From assembly GCA_026389415.1 (NCBI GenBank), contig JAPLHX010000198.1, positions 1 through 5,810 on the forward strand: a stretch of 5,810 bases of DNA, in the 5' to 3' direction. The notes beneath the pieces were generated by a model. That model saw only the letters and a program-made list of their open reading frames with translations, was not told where the DNA came from and made no database searches. Numbering within the stretch: the stretch's first letter is position 1; each line of letters starts with the position of its first letter. This document shows positions 5,158 through 5,810 of the stretch, in pieces. Both the position numbers and the translations under genes were made by a program. The stretch comes from Coprothermobacterota bacterium (GTDB taxonomy: Bacteria > Caldisericota > JANLFM01).

Positions 5158-5810
5158 GGCGCTCCAAGAACTTGATTTTTCCCTGCCGGCGGTAGCGAAT
5201 CAATTTGAAAATCCCTTTCATCAGGCGCATGTCCCGCAACAGGTTGAAGATCCGGTCATCCGTTCTTTCCGGAGGAAGGGCGATCAATTTCGCGATTTCC
5301 CGGCCGACGCTAGTTGCTGTTAGAGCCAAAGCATCCAGCGCCTAGGGCATGCCCTCATTTCGTTCTATTAGGCTGGGACTGACCTTCGTATCACGGAAAA
5401 ATTCAGTGGTTACCATACCGGGGATCACGGCAAACACCGAGAAACCGGGACCCCGCTTCTCTTTGGACAAACTGCGGATGTTACTGCTTACGGCGGCCTT
5501 GGTGGACGCGTATACGGTAGAATAGGGAGCTGCTTCACCCTTTTCGCCGAGACCGCTGATGTTGACTAAGGTCCCCTGCTCTTGCTTGCGAAACTACGTT
5601 AGTGCTAATCGACTCTCTGCCAGTAACCCGGTGATGTTTGTATTTGCGATATCCACGATTTCGATTGGCTCCATGTCCTCTAGAAACCGTATGCCGCCGG
5701 AAAGCCCAGCATTGTTGATCCGGACATCCACCTGTCCCCAGAGAGATAGCGCCCGTGCCAACAGTTGTTCCAGGTGTTCGGGCCCAGACACGTCGCAAGG
5801 AATCCCACCG
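5051..5810 (-). pseudogene. Short-chain dehydrogenase/reductase (SDR), interrupted by two in-frame TAG codons; partial at window edge
   Basis: One continuous minus-strand frame from the right edge encodes a classical SDR, an NAD(P)-dependent oxidoreductase, but TAG codons stand at 5594-5596 and 5342-5344. The visible part starts near the Asp-Val after strand 3; the nucleotide-binding Gly-rich loop, about 55-60 residues, lies beyond the window. The first block (71 codons) holds INNAG at 5705-5719. The second (83 codons) holds LVNIS, the catalytic YxxxK as Tyr-Ala-Ser-Thr-Lys at 5498-5512, and the VIPGMVTTEFF segment. The third continues as a typical C-terminal helix region ending in basic residues. 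The usual second Ser of the NISS-type motif is Gly. No frameshift is needed to join the blocks. The frame runs 107 bp into the AHSA1 gene, where its tail is only a shadow. Either a recent nonsense pseudogene or sequence errors; the substrate is unknown. Confidence 0.85.

Noticed and set aside
5342..5596. TAG recoding (pyrrolysine or amber reassignment) in the SDR
   Set aside because: TAG is the normal stop of the serine hydrolase and AHSA1-like genes in the same window, and SDRs are not known to need pyrrolysine. Decay or sequence error is simpler.

Overview
The window is ordinary bacterial chromosome of moderate GC. It holds four apparently intact genes, one gene whose start is disturbed, and one clearly broken gene that runs off the right edge. 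Lipoprotein processing (a lipobox), Shine-Dalgarno sites and sigma-70-like -10 boxes show it is bacterial. The style of the DHA3-type transporter, the SDR and the AHSA1-like protein resembles Chloroflexota or a similar environmental lineage, but this is only an impression. No tRNA, rRNA, CRISPR array, insertion sequence or integrase is visible.

Layout from left to right. Bases 1-166 hold a small hairpin and the promoter and RBS region for a plus-strand serine-hydrolase lipoprotein (167-1315). That gene is closed by a strong, two-way-looking hairpin terminator (1335-1374). Next come a region with no convincing gene and a minus-strand four-helix membrane protein of unknown function (1656-2105). 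A gene-poor gap follows (2106-2440), with a probable minus-strand terminator at its right end. This terminator belongs to a minus-strand major facilitator efflux gene (2441-3793). That gene is divergent from a plus-strand DUF72/YecE gene (3895-4755), and the intergenic region between them is about 100 bp. DUF72 converges with only 3 bp to spare on a minus-strand AHSA1/SRPBCC gene (4759-5157). The AHSA1 gene is preceded by, and overlaps, a minus-strand short-chain dehydrogenase (5051-5810) that is cut by the window edge.

Functional links are weak. The only convincing operon-like pair is the SDR and the AHSA1-like gene, where the second start codon lies inside the first reading frame. The transporter and DUF72 gene share an intergenic region but have no known joint role.

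The most notable signal is gene decay or sequence error. The SDR stays in one reading frame throughout with family-typical sequence, yet carries two in-frame TAG codons. The transporter has an in-frame TAA just upstream of its first usable start, where the family normally has about ten more residues. TAG ends two intact genes here, so recoding of TAG is unlikely. I see no evidence for a previously undescribed system.
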